Of a stretch of 64,000 nucleotides of DNA, positions 53,808 to 62,067 are shown piece by piece (position 1 is the first letter of the stretch; each line of letters opens with the position of its first letter). Under the pieces are notes generated by a model, which did no database searches, had not been told where the DNA came from, and worked only from the letters and a program-made list of their open reading frames with translations. This DNA is from Paracoccus aestuarii (GTDB taxonomy: Bacteria > Pseudomonadota > Alphaproteobacteria > Rhodobacterales > Rhodobacteraceae): positions 2,529,001 through 2,593,000 of the forward strand of contig NZ_CP067169.1 of NCBI RefSeq assembly GCF_028553885.1, written 5' to 3'. The position numbers and the translations under genes were made by a program.

Positions 53808-54265
53808 GACGTGATCCTTTCCTTGGGATGGGTGCGGTTTCGAGCATGGTGCCCGCAATCGTCTGGCGCCGGGGATGTCGCCGCCTCGAGGTTCCGCAGG
53901 ATGGGGCACTCGGGACGGTCGTTTCCGGCACAGGACCGGGCCAGATCCTCGAGCGTTTCTGCCATCTCCTGCAGATGCGCGATCTTCTGGCGAAGGTCGC
54001 GCACCCGCGCCTGCGCCAGCGCCTTCACATCGGCGCTGCGCCTGCCGGTGTCGCGCCACAGATCCAGAAGATCCGTGATCTCCGCTACCGGGAAGCCCAG
54101 ATCCCGCGCCCGGGCGATGAACCGGAGCATGTGGATGTCGGCCTCAGCATAGTCGCGATAGCCGGAGGCGGTGCGCCTTGCCGGCGGGATCAGGCCGATC
54201 TGCTCGTAATAGCGGATCATCTTCGCCGATACGCCCGAGCGGGAAGAAGCATCTCCGATGTTCAT
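53804..54265 (-). CDS. cueR: MerR-family regulator, CueR-like
   Basis: A 153-residue regulator. The N-terminal winged helix-turn-helix reads MNIGDASSRSGVSAKMIRYYEQIGLIPPARR; a long dimerization helix follows, and the Cu-binding loop is CAGNDRPECPI with the two Cys typical of CueR. The tail (HHARNRTHPKERITS) is short and basic. It is the first gene of a three-gene operon with DUF411 and Grx-MauE, under a MerR-type promoter with a 19-bp spacer. Confidence 0.88.
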   Translation of the reverse strand: MNIGDASSRSGVSAKMIRYYEQIGLIPPARRTASGYRDYAEADIHMLRFIARARDLGFPVAEITDLLDLWRDTGRRSADVKALAQARVRDLRQKIAHLQEMAETLEDLARSCAGNDRPECPILRNLEAATSPAPDDCGHHARNRTHPKERITS

Positions 54266-54294
54266 GGACTGAGCTCCATCATGTCTTTGGAGCG

Positions 54295-54325
54295 GATATG
54301 GGGCTTCCCATCATGGGAAGGTCAA
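54295..54325 (-). promoter_or_regulatory. MerR/CueR-type promoter of cueR
   Basis: On the minus strand, TTGACC (54325-54320), a 19-base spacer TTCCCATGATGGGAAGCCC and CATATC (54300-54295). The elongated spacer and the internal palindrome CTTCCCATGATGGGAAG are the hallmark of MerR-family controlled promoters, where copper-bound regulator untwists the DNA. It lies about 30 bases before the cueR start, so the operon is autoregulated. Confidence 0.75.
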
Positions 54326-54399
54326 GAGCGGCGTCAGGATTTTCCTGATGCCTAACCTCCTCTGTTTCTGCTGATGCGGAAGAGGTAGCTGTGCCAGAA

Positions 54400-54424
54400 G
54401 CCGCGCGGTGCAGTGCCGCGCGGC
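54400..54424 (-). terminator. Hairpin after the DUF305 gene
   Basis: A perfect 9-bp stem GCCGCGCGG, loop TGCAGTG, CCGCGCGGC, beginning 12 bases after the DUF305 stop. It lacks a T-tract on the transcribed strand, so it may slow rather than end transcription before the cueR promoter. Confidence 0.45.
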
Positions 54425-54435
54425 CCCAAGGTGGA

Positions 54436-54930
54436 TCAGTTAGCGTTCTCGGCCAGCCACGTCGTCATCTGCTCGATCTCGGCTTCTTGTGCGTCAATGA
54501 TCTCCTGGGCCAAGGCGCGCATCTGCTCGTCCTCACCATGTGCCAGCAGCACCTCGGCCATATCGATGGCACCCTGATGGTGAGCAATCATGCCGCAGGC
54601 GAAGGCGACGTCGGCATCTTCGTTCATCATGCCGTCGTGCATTGCCGGCATCGTGACCATCATCCGACGCATGTTCTCCTGGACATGCTCCGGCATGGCC
54701 TCAACGTCCATACCGCCCATGCCCATCATTTCCATCGTGCCGGAATCCATCCCCGCACCATGATCGGCGTGCGCCCCGCCGTGACCCATGCTGGCGTGAT
54801 CCATCTCTCCCCCGGCAGCGGCCGCTGTGCATTGCTCAGGCAGGCGGAACTCTCCGTCTTGGGCGAGAGCAGGTGCGGCGAAAGTGGCTGCGGCAATGGC
54901 TGCTGCGAAGCTCGTTTTTGCAAAGTTCAT
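54436..54930 (-). CDS. DUF305 (ferritin-like) metal-related secreted protein
   Basis: A 164-residue protein with signal peptide MNFAKTSFAAAIAAATFAAPALAQ. The DUF305 domain has Met- and His-rich stretches (GEMDHASMGHGGAHADHGAG, MEMMGMGGMDVEAMP) suited to copper binding, followed by FACGMIAHHQGAIDMAEVLL, the family's four-helix metal motif. AAGGAG lies before the ATG. It is upstream of the cueR operon on the same strand and probably belongs to the same copper response. Confidence 0.85.
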   Translation of the reverse strand: MNFAKTSFAAAIAAATFAAPALAQDGEFRLPEQCTAAAAGGEMDHASMGHGGAHADHGAGMDSGTMEMMGMGGMDVEAMPEHVQENMRRMMVTMPAMHDGMMNEDADVAFACGMIAHHQGAIDMAEVLLAHGEDEQMRALAQEIIDAQEAEIEQMTTWLAENAN

Positions 54931-55468
54931 CTCGGTTTCTCCTTGCTGTTGAAATTGGTGGCTAGAACAACCCCTAGTCTTTGCCTGCGTTCCGCATCGC
55001 GGATATCGCTGCGGCATCCACAAGTGTCGGCTATGGGGAAGCTGCACCGCAGCAACGATATGAGCTTGGCCAACGATTTTTACGCGACAGCTCTTGATGC
55101 GCATGCATTAGCTGCGGAAGTGCCGAATGTCAGAGAAGGGCTCCTCGCGTCGATCCGCCGGCCCTGGTGCCGCGAACGGCGCGCGGCAACCTCTGACCCG
55201 CGCACACGGCCATTTGCGGTCAGACGGCCGCTGCGGGGCGCTGCCCTGCAGCGGCCCCAGACCGGACGTTCGAGCTTGGCGCAGCGAGATCAACAGGGCG
55301 ATGTCGCTGATGCGGGACGGAGCTGCCGTTCAGTGCGCCTCAGCCTTGCCATCCTCGCTCAGGGCCAAGTTGTTCGCATCACGAGACGACCGCTAGGTTG
55401 CCCCATTGGTGCAGATACAGCGTCGTAGCCGCGCTGGCATCTTGTATGCTGGCCCATTCACGTGAGGA
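54931..55468 (+). repeat. Intergenic region with repeat copy G
   Basis: The repeat covers 55139-55345: GGGCTCCTCGCGTCGATCCG, CGGCAACCTCTGACCCGCGC, GGCCATTTGCGGTCAGACGG, GCTGCCCTGCAGCGGCC, AGACCGGACGTTCGAGCTTG, GCGCAGCGAGATCAACAGGG, GATGCGGGACGGAGCTGCCG. It is among the longest copies. No gene is supported in the remainder. Confidence 0.75.
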
Positions 55469-56827
55469 TCAGATCAGCCCCGGGAGCCGCAGCATTAGCC
55501 CCGCTACAGCGCAGCCCGCCAGCACCGTCACAGGCGACAGCTTGAAGCGAAGCACCGCGACCAGCGCGACAACCGTCAGCAGCGCCGCCCATGGATCGAG
55601 GCTGGACAACACCGGCAGCTCCAGCGCCAGCACCGCGGGGCGCAGCTGGGCGAAAAGGACGTGGAGGCCGAACCAGACGGCGAGGTTCGCGATCACGCCC
55701 ACCACGGCGGCGGTGATGGCCGTCAGCGCGGCCGAGAGGGTCTGGTTGTCCCTGAGCCGCTCGATGAAGGGCGCGCCGAGGAAGATCCACAGGAAGCAGG
55801 GCGCGAAGGTCACCCAGGTGGTCAAGAGGCCGCCGAGCGTGCCCGCCAGCAGCGGCGGCAGGGCGCCCGCCTCGCGCAGCGCGCCCATGAAGCCGACAAA
55901 CTGCGTGACCATGATCAGCGGGCCGGGCGTCGTCTCGGCCATGCCAAGGCCGTCCAGCATCTCGCCGGGCGCGAGCCAGCCGAAGTTCTGCACCGCCTCC
56001 TGCGCGACATAGGCCAGCACCGCATAGGCGCCGCCGAAGGTCACCACCGCCATCACGCTGAAAAAGCCCGCGATCTGCGAGAAGACGTTCTGCGGGCCGA
56101 GCAGCAGGAACAGCAGCGCCACCGGCACCAGCCACAGCGCCAGGAACGTGCCCGAGATGCGCATCGCCCAGGCCCGGTTGACGCGGGTATGCTCGGGCGT
56201 TTCCTCGCCCAGCAGCGTGTCGGCATCCGCGACCTGCCTTGCGCCGACCTTGCCATGCCCGCCGCCGCCCCTGAAGGCGGGCAGACCCGCGCGGGCGCCG
56301 AGAAAGCCGATCAGGCCGGCGGTCAGGATGATGAGCGGGAAGGGGATGCCGAAGACGAAGATCGCGAGGAACGAGGCCACGGCGATGCCGATCATCGCGC
56401 CGTTCTTCAGCGCCCGGCTGCCGATGCGAATCACCGCCTGCACCACGATGGCGAGAACGGCGGCCTTGAGGCCGAAGAACAGCGCCTCGACCGGCCCGGC
56501 ATCGCCCCAGATCGCGTAGACCCAGCTGAGCGCCATGATCGCGACGATGCCCGGCAGCACGAAGAGGAGGCCGGCAATGATCCCGCCAAGCGTGCGGTGC
56601 ATCAGCCAGCCTATATAGACGGCCAGCTGCATCGCCTCGGGGCCAGGTAGCAACATGCAGTAGTTCAGCGCGTGGAGGAACCGCTTCTCGCCGAGCCAGC
56701 GCTGCTCCTCGACCAGGATGCGGTGCATCAGCGCGATCTGCCCGGCCGGCCCGCCGAAGCTCAGAAGGCCAATGCGGGCCCAGATGCGGGTTGCTTCGGC
56801 AAGAGTGGGATACGAGCCTTTCTGCAT
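55469..56827 (-). CDS. chrA: Chromate transporter ChrA
   Basis: A 452-residue long-chain CHR protein, an inner-membrane chromate efflux pump. Both homologous halves are present: the N-terminal half begins IWARIGLLSFGGPAGQIALMH, with LLPGPEAMQLAVYIGWL (conserved PGP and Q region), and the C-terminal half has FFSVMAVVTFGGAYAVLAYV and GLGMAETTPGPLIMVTQFVGF. The ATG overlaps the chrB stop by one base (TGATG), so translation is coupled. It is intact and likely functional. Confidence 0.9.
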   Translation of the reverse strand: MQKGSYPTLAEATRIWARIGLLSFGGPAGQIALMHRILVEEQRWLGEKRFLHALNYCMLLPGPEAMQLAVYIGWLMHRTLGGIIAGLLFVLPGIVAIMALSWVYAIWGDAGPVEALFFGLKAAVLAIVVQAVIRIGSRALKNGAMIGIAVASFLAIFVFGIPFPLIILTAGLIGFLGARAGLPAFRGGGGHGKVGARQVADADTLLGEETPEHTRVNRAWAMRISGTFLALWLVPVALLFLLLGPQNVFSQIAGFFSVMAVVTFGGAYAVLAYVAQEAVQNFGWLAPGEMLDGLGMAETTPGPLIMVTQFVGFMGALREAGALPPLLAGTLGGLLTTWVTFAPCFLWIFLGAPFIERLRDNQTLSAALTAITAAVVGVIANLAVWFGLHVLFAQLRPAVLALELPVLSSLDPWAALLTVVALVAVLRFKLSPVTVLAGCAVAGLMLRLPGLI

Positions 56828-57645
56828 CAGTCGGTCCTCGGCTTGTTGGTCGGCCAGTTGTGTCTCTCGTCCTGTGCATCCCGGGCCCAACGGTAGAAAG
56901 CGTCGTAGAGCAGCATGCCAGCCTCCAGCTGCTCGAGATCGTCGGAGAACATCCGCGACAGACCAAGGGAAGCGGCCAGCAACCCTGCTGCCTCGGGCGC
57001 CAGGTCCAGTCGAGCGGTGTCTGCCCCGCGCACGATACGTGCCAGCACATCCAGCGCCGGCAGCGACAGGCCCAGTTCGGCCAGCATCACGTCGAAGGTG
57101 CAGAGTTCATCGCGATGACTCCAGAAGACGTTCTCGACGTCGAAGGCAGCGCCATTGTAGCGCTCTGCCACGCCAACCACTTCGGCAGGCGCAACGAAGA
57201 GGATGATCGCGCGTGGATCGACAAAGCGGCGGATCAGCCATGGGCAGGCGATGCGGTCGACCTTGGGCCGGGCGCGCGTCACCCAGACTGTGCGGCCCTG
57301 CGCGTCCCGCGGCGGCAGGCGCGCGGGGTCGATCAGCGGCAGTCCGGCGGCCCGCCATGCGTCGAAGCCTCCGTCAAGGTATTCCGCACCGACACCCTCA
57401 GCCCGCAATATGGCGGCTGCGCCCTGGCTCCGGCGATGGCCCGCACGGCAGATGGTGATGGCCGCAGCGGGCGCAAGCGCCGCAACATTCGCCATTGCCC
57501 GATCATCGGCGCGCACAGCGCCTGGTAGCAGGTAAGGATGGGTTGAGTAGTCTTCGTCTGAGCGCACATCCAGAAGCAGCGGCGCGCGAGGCGTGCCGAT
57601 GATCTTGCTCAACTTCTCGAATGCTATCGCGTTTGGCGCAGGCAT
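56827..57645 (-). CDS. chrB: Rhodanese-ChrB fusion protein
   Basis: A 272-residue fusion. Residues 1-110 are a rhodanese domain with LLLDVRSDEDYSTHPYLLPGA and active-site loop ITICRAGHRRSQGAA (catalytic Cys of CxxGxR type). From about 115 to 262 the ChrB C-terminal domain follows: VWVTRARPKVDRIACPWLIRRFVDP, FDVENVFWSHRDELCTFDVML, GLSRMFSDDLEQLEAGM. ChrB proteins regulate or assist chromate export and reduction. GAAGGAAC precedes the ATG and chrA follows directly. Separate ChrB-type DNA binding is not seen here. Confidence 0.85.
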   Translation of the reverse strand: MPAPNAIAFEKLSKIIGTPRAPLLLDVRSDEDYSTHPYLLPGAVRADDRAMANVAALAPAAAITICRAGHRRSQGAAAILRAEGVGAEYLDGGFDAWRAAGLPLIDPARLPPRDAQGRTVWVTRARPKVDRIACPWLIRRFVDPRAIILFVAPAEVVGVAERYNGAAFDVENVFWSHRDELCTFDVMLAELGLSLPALDVLARIVRGADTARLDLAPEAAGLLAASLGLSRMFSDDLEQLEAGMLLYDAFYRWARDAQDERHNWPTNKPRTD

Positions 57646-58999
57646 GGGCGTTCCTTCCTTGAACAGGACATTCAGGATTGATCTGGAACGCGATCTTTAG
57701 CTGGCGCCTCGTGGGGAGTTCGCGGGTCCCCATACCTTATCGAGTAAAACACGCGGACCGGCTGTGCAAGGCCGAGTGCAGGTGATGCTCGTTATTCTTG
57801 GGATCAGTGCCAGAGGTGGTGCCACGCAACCATTAGACGCTCAAAGCACGAGAGGCGGAGGTATGCGCTTGCGCCGATTGCAGCCGCACTCGCTGAGGCG
57901 CAACTGAACGACAGCTTTGGGCTCCTCGCGTCGATCCGCCGGCCTTGGTGCCGGGAACGGCGCGGGGCAGCCCCTGGGTCGCGCACTCGGCCCTTAGCGG
58001 TCGGTCGACGGCCATTAGATGCTGCGATGCAGGTTCTGGGAAACGGACGTCGGTGCAGGGCGCAGCGAGATTGATCGGGCCGTAACCACTATGCGGGACC
58101 TTCCGGCCGTTCGCTGCACCTGCAGCCTCACCTTATTTGCTCAGTTTCAAGTAGGTCCAGTTGGGAGATCTGCCTGACCACAGTGGCCTGCAAGGCAAAG
58201 CGCCTCGGCCAGAGGCAGCGATGTGGCCAAGGGCCGGTTGGTCCTCGGCCGCAAGCCAACGGCGGCACGTGTAGTCGAAGGCAGTGCGAAGCGCATCTGC
58301 GGTAGCCGAAGGTGGGTTGGCAAGAAGCCAAAGAACTAGAACATGCGATACAACCCGCTCACTCCTCATCGTCGTCCCGCCAACTAAATGTGGGACGACG
58401 ACCAAGGTGAAAATCGTGTGCTTCGAAAATTACATGATTTCCCCCTGGAATATGGGTTGGTATCAAGTCAGACTAGTCCTCGAAAGTTAATATCCTTCTA
58501 ACTGAAGAGGCATGGGAAACTGCGGCGATTTCGGTCGGCGTCAGAGGTAGTCCTACCTGCAACAAATAACATGACTCCCCAAGCCGCAACCGAATGCTTC
58601 ACCGGTCAAGAAGGCTTCCGAGGAGAGGGAAGCGAAGGAGTCATGATGTGATCCAACGGGCGCGTGGCGCTGGCGGCAGAGAGGATGAGCGCGCTCCATG
58701 GAAGCGATGAACAACAATATCAAAGATGCTCCTAAAGCTCATCCGGATGATCTCTCCTGCAGCTCTAGGATGAGGTAAGCGATGTGAAACAAAAGCCTGT
58801 TCGTGTGCTGATGCGACGCACCTGATAGACGCCGAACCAGAAGCTCGAACAGGGGCACTAGAGGCCCTCAGGCTCACAGCTCGGACGGCCTGTGGACCAA
58901 ACACGGTCTATTCTTACGCCCCATCATAGCCCGCCCTTGCAGAGCGCTCCTACTACTGGTTCACTGCTACGAGCTTCAGCAGGTCGAGGTTCAGAGAAG
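57646..58999 (+). repeat. Intergenic region with repeat copy H; no firm gene
   Basis: Repeat copy H occupies about 57918-58130: GGGCTCCTCGCGTCGATCCG, CGGGGCAGCCCCTGGGTCGC, ACTCGGCCCTTAGCGG, AGGGCGCAGCGAGATTGATC, CTATGCGGGACCTTCCGGCC, GTTCGCTGCACCTGCAG. A minus-strand frame at 58133-58405 (90 residues, ending SPNWTYLKLSK) could be a gene fragment but has no recognisable family. 58410-58999 shows no supported gene and becomes AT-richer toward the next gene. Confidence 0.55.
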
Positions 59000-61291
59000 A
59001 TGGCAACGGGCACGGCGTTCTTCGCATATCCAGAATCTAACCCGCTGGTTAGAGACGCCATCAGAGGAGCGGCGGAGACTGGTTCGATCAACGGCATCGA
59101 GGTGAAGCTCTGGGAGGCCATGAACATTCTTGGCTTCAAGCTGGATAATCTCGTTAGAGACAGCATTGTTGCTGCCGACTTTTTGGCCGCTGATGTGACG
59201 ATCCCGAACTACAACGTGTATTACGAAGTTGGCTATGCGCTTGCGTTGGGAAAGCCAGTGTTGCCAACACTAAACACAGCCATGTTAGGCGCATCAGACT
59301 CGATAAGGCGCGTGGGGCTTTTCGATACAACGGGATATGCAAGCTACAGCAACGCTTTGGACTTATCTGAGTGTCTGGGAGCCTGGAGCACGCAGGCATG
59401 GCAAAACAGAGCAGCAGAAAAAAGAAATTACGCGCAGCCGCTGTTCATACTCGACACACTTAAGAAGACGGATTTCCGCAACTGGATTTTCCACGCGGCC
59501 GCAGAATCTGAAGTGAAGTATCGGGTATACGATCCTGCAGAAGTTCCTCGTTTAACTGCATCTCAAGCCTACTCAGAAATATCGTCGTCTGCTGGAGTTA
59601 TTATCCCTTTATTATCGCAGCAGGTCGTTGACGCTGATCTGCACAATCTGCGCGCAGCCTTCCTCTTGGGGCTCTCACACGGCAGTAATATCGATGCTCT
59701 AGTGATCCAGTATGAGAACTCTCCCGCTCCGCTAGATTATAGGGATTTCATAAAGAACTCAGCTAGCCGGCATGAGACCCTTCGACACGTCTCAGAATAC
59801 TGTCACGAGACTCTGGTGAAAAATCAGAAGCCTGCGCAGCGCGGGAGGCGGGGTGAAGCGAGCATTCTCACAAAAATCGACCTCGGGTCATCATCTGCAG
59901 AAAACGAATCGAGCTCGCTTGATCAATACTTTGTCGAAACGGCGGAATTCTCCCGTGCTCTTCGAGCGGAGGGCGCAATTGTCACAGGACGCAAGGGCGC
60001 GGGAAAATCGGCGATATATCTTCAGGTTCTAGAACATCTTAAGGGCTCAAGCTCACGGCGCTGCGTTGTGGACCTCAGACCTGCTTCGCATGACCTCAGC
60101 GAGATGAGGGAGGCCCTGCTGAGTGTCCTTTCCGCAGGGGTCTTCGACCATACTATCGCGGCGTTTTGGCAATACATCTTGTATTTCGAAATACTTCTGA
60201 AGCTGAGGGAATCCATCATCCCAAAAGTAAAATCGAACTTCCAGGTTCAGCAAAAAGTCGCGGCAATTGAAGATCAGTTTGATTTAGATGACCAAGTAGT
60301 CTCCGGTGACTTCACTTCACGACTCAAAGCAGCCGTGGATAAGGTGGTCAGCCGGGCTGGGCAGAGCGACAACGCTGAAGATCTTCGAACCGAGTTAACC
60401 AACTACATGTTCGAGCGCCCCATCCCTGCGCTTCGAGAAGCAATCGCAGCGATTTGTGACGGTTACGATGAAATTCATATTCTCATCGATGATCTCGATA
60501 AAGGCTGGCCACCTCGACGAGTTGAACCTCAGGATGTAATGATGGTCAAGCACTTGATCGAAACGTTGCAGAAGATTCGCAGAGAGCTTTCGAAGAAAGA
60601 TATCGAACTCAGCCATCTTATTTTTCTCCGCGGGGATATATACGAGAGGCTGGTAGAGGGGACCTCGGATAGGGGCAAGTATAACGTGATCAACGTAGAT
60701 TGGTCCGACCCGTTGCAGCTTGAAAACTTGTTGCTTGTTCGTGTGGCCACGTCTGTTGAAGAGGACGACGAAGAACTCGCTTGGCGCGCTCTTAACCCGC
60801 CGATGCCAGGTGGAGATGCCGTTGGTCGTATGATTTCAGCATCGCTGATGAGGCCAAGGTTTCTCATTGATCTTTGTGAAAGGACGTTATCTTTCGCAAT
60901 CAACCGTGGCCACGCCAGCGTGGAAGAGGATGATGTGCAAGATGCAATACAGCAAATGTCGCTCTACCTAGTTTCGGACTTTGGCTATGAAATGCGCGAT
61001 GTTGCAGGGACACCTGAGGACATTTTCTATCTCTTCATTGGTTCCGCCGAAAAGCTAAATCAGGCGCAGTTGAAGGAAGTTCTGGGAAAGTCGGACGTCG
61101 ATTTGAATGTAGACGAGACAGTTGACCTCCTGCTCTGGTATGGGTTCTTGGGGATTGTTTCTGCTAACGGTTCGCCGGTTTTTATCTACGACAGGGCATA
61201 TGACTTCCGTCGCCTAGAAGCAGAGAGAAGATCTCGAGGAAACGAATTGACATATATACTGAACTCAGCGTTCTTGAGCGGACTGCAGTAG
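59000..61291 (+). CDS. P-loop ATPase with TIR/deoxyribosyltransferase-like N-terminus (Sll1717-like)
   Basis: A 763-residue protein of unusual layout. Residues 1-130 resemble nucleoside 2-deoxyribosyltransferase or TIR-like folds: TAFFAYPESNPLVRDAI, then AADFLAADVTIPNYNVYYEVGYALALGKPVLPT, with a Glu (NVYYEVGY) at the catalytic position. Residues 145-250 look like a second such Rossmann unit (SSAGVIIPLLSQQ, LRAAFLLGLSHG). Residues about 310-760 form a P-loop ATPase: GRKGAGKSAIY (330-340), EIHILIDDLDKGW (Walker B), LIFLRGDIYERL. This resembles the Sll1717 family ATPases and antiphage proteins that deplete NAD or nucleotides. AT-richer than neighbours; two further genes follow. Function is inferred. 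Confidence 0.72.
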   Translation: MATGTAFFAYPESNPLVRDAIRGAAETGSINGIEVKLWEAMNILGFKLDNLVRDSIVAADFLAADVTIPNYNVYYEVGYALALGKPVLPTLNTAMLGASDSIRRVGLFDTTGYASYSNALDLSECLGAWSTQAWQNRAAEKRNYAQPLFILDTLKKTDFRNWIFHAAAESEVKYRVYDPAEVPRLTASQAYSEISSSAGVIIPLLSQQVVDADLHNLRAAFLLGLSHGSNIDALVIQYENSPAPLDYRDFIKNSASRHETLRHVSEYCHETLVKNQKPAQRGRRGEASILTKIDLGSSSAENESSSLDQYFVETAEFSRALRAEGAIVTGRKGAGKSAIYLQVLEHLKGSSSRRCVVDLRPASHDLSEMREALLSVLSAGVFDHTIAAFWQYILYFEILLKLRESIIPKVKSNFQVQQKVAAIEDQFDLDDQVVSGDFTSRLKAAVDKVVSRAGQSDNAEDLRTELTNYMFERPIPALREAIAAICDGYDEIHILIDDLDKGWPPRRVEPQDVMMVKHLIETLQKIRRELSKKDIELSHLIFLRGDIYERLVEGTSDRGKYNVINVDWSDPLQLENLLLVRVATSVEEDDEELAWRALNPPMPGGDAVGRMISASLMRPRFLIDLCERTLSFAINRGHASVEEDDVQDAIQQMSLYLVSDFGYEMRDVAGTPEDIFYLFIGSAEKLNQAQLKEVLGKSDVDLNVDETVDLLLWYGFLGIVSANGSPVFIYDRAYDFRRLEAERRSRGNELTYILNSAFLSGLQ

Positions 61292-61500
61292 AAATGCACG
61301 GTAACATTGGTTTCATGCTTTATGAACTGTTTTGTCTGGGCAGGCTCAAAAACTCGGTAGTTCTGCAATCAGGAAGCGCTATCAAGGCGGTGGGAGATGC
61401 TGAGGCTAGCTCTAAACGGGCATCATGCTCCACTAGCCTCACCAATGCTTCAACTTAGGTGAAAATCGCAATTATTGGCTATCATGAGAATGGATAATTT

Positions 61501-62067
61501 ATGCTAGTGCAACTTTCTGGGCCAACAGGTAGCGGAAAAAGCGTTGCCGCTGACATCCTGTCAGAATTTGGGTTCAAGGTTGTTCGTGAGGAGAGCAGGA
61601 ATTCCTCTCCGATAAGAACTAGTGAAATCGGATCATCGACGCTGTTTAGTATTCAGAAGTCTATTATGCAATATCGCCTATCTCAGTTTAAGAGAATAGA
61701 GCGGAGCACGCGCATTGTTTTTGATCGTGGCGTAGATGAAGACTTCTATATATTCTGCCAGCTGTTTCATAAAATCGGCCTCCTCGACAGTGAGCATTTG
61801 GTCGAACTTTCCAAACTGCACGCTAGCGTAAAGTCAAGACTTCCAAAGCCGGATAAGATAATATTCTTTGGTGCCACACCTTCTATTCTCAAGGAAAGAC
61901 TCCGCGCACGCGGCGAGGGAGGTTTGATTGTGAATACACTTCATTTGCAGATAGATTTGTATGAATCATGGCGGCGCTCTATTTCAGGCAACGTCACAGA
62001 TGTCGATACCAGCAACTTGAAGTCTGGGTGTTATTGGCCTGCTATTCGGGAGGCGATGTATGCTTGA
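61501..62067 (+). CDS. Deoxynucleoside-kinase-like P-loop protein
   Basis: A 188-residue protein with GPTGSGKSVAADIL (residues 7-20), RIVFDRGVDEDFYIFCQL (the DR...ED/F pattern of deoxynucleoside kinases), PKPDKIIFFGATPSILKERL and the LID-like Arg motif RLRARGEGG. This suggests phosphorylation of a nucleoside or nucleotide, though related kinases and adenylate-kinase-like proteins remain possible. The ATG is the only one that leaves an open frame. Its last eight bases overlap the next gene, so they are translationally coupled. It lies 209 bases after the ATPase gene in the same AT-rich block. Confidence 0.7.
   Translation: MLVQLSGPTGSGKSVAADILSEFGFKVVREESRNSSPIRTSEIGSSTLFSIQKSIMQYRLSQFKRIERSTRIVFDRGVDEDFYIFCQLFHKIGLLDSEHLVELSKLHASVKSRLPKPDKIIFFGATPSILKERLRARGEGGLIVNTLHLQIDLYESWRRSISGNVTDVDTSNLKSGCYWPAIREAMYA

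Noticed and set aside
58133-58405. A 90-codon minus-strand frame
   Set aside because: Some coding-like character but no recognisable family and no clear start signal; left as a possible fragment only.
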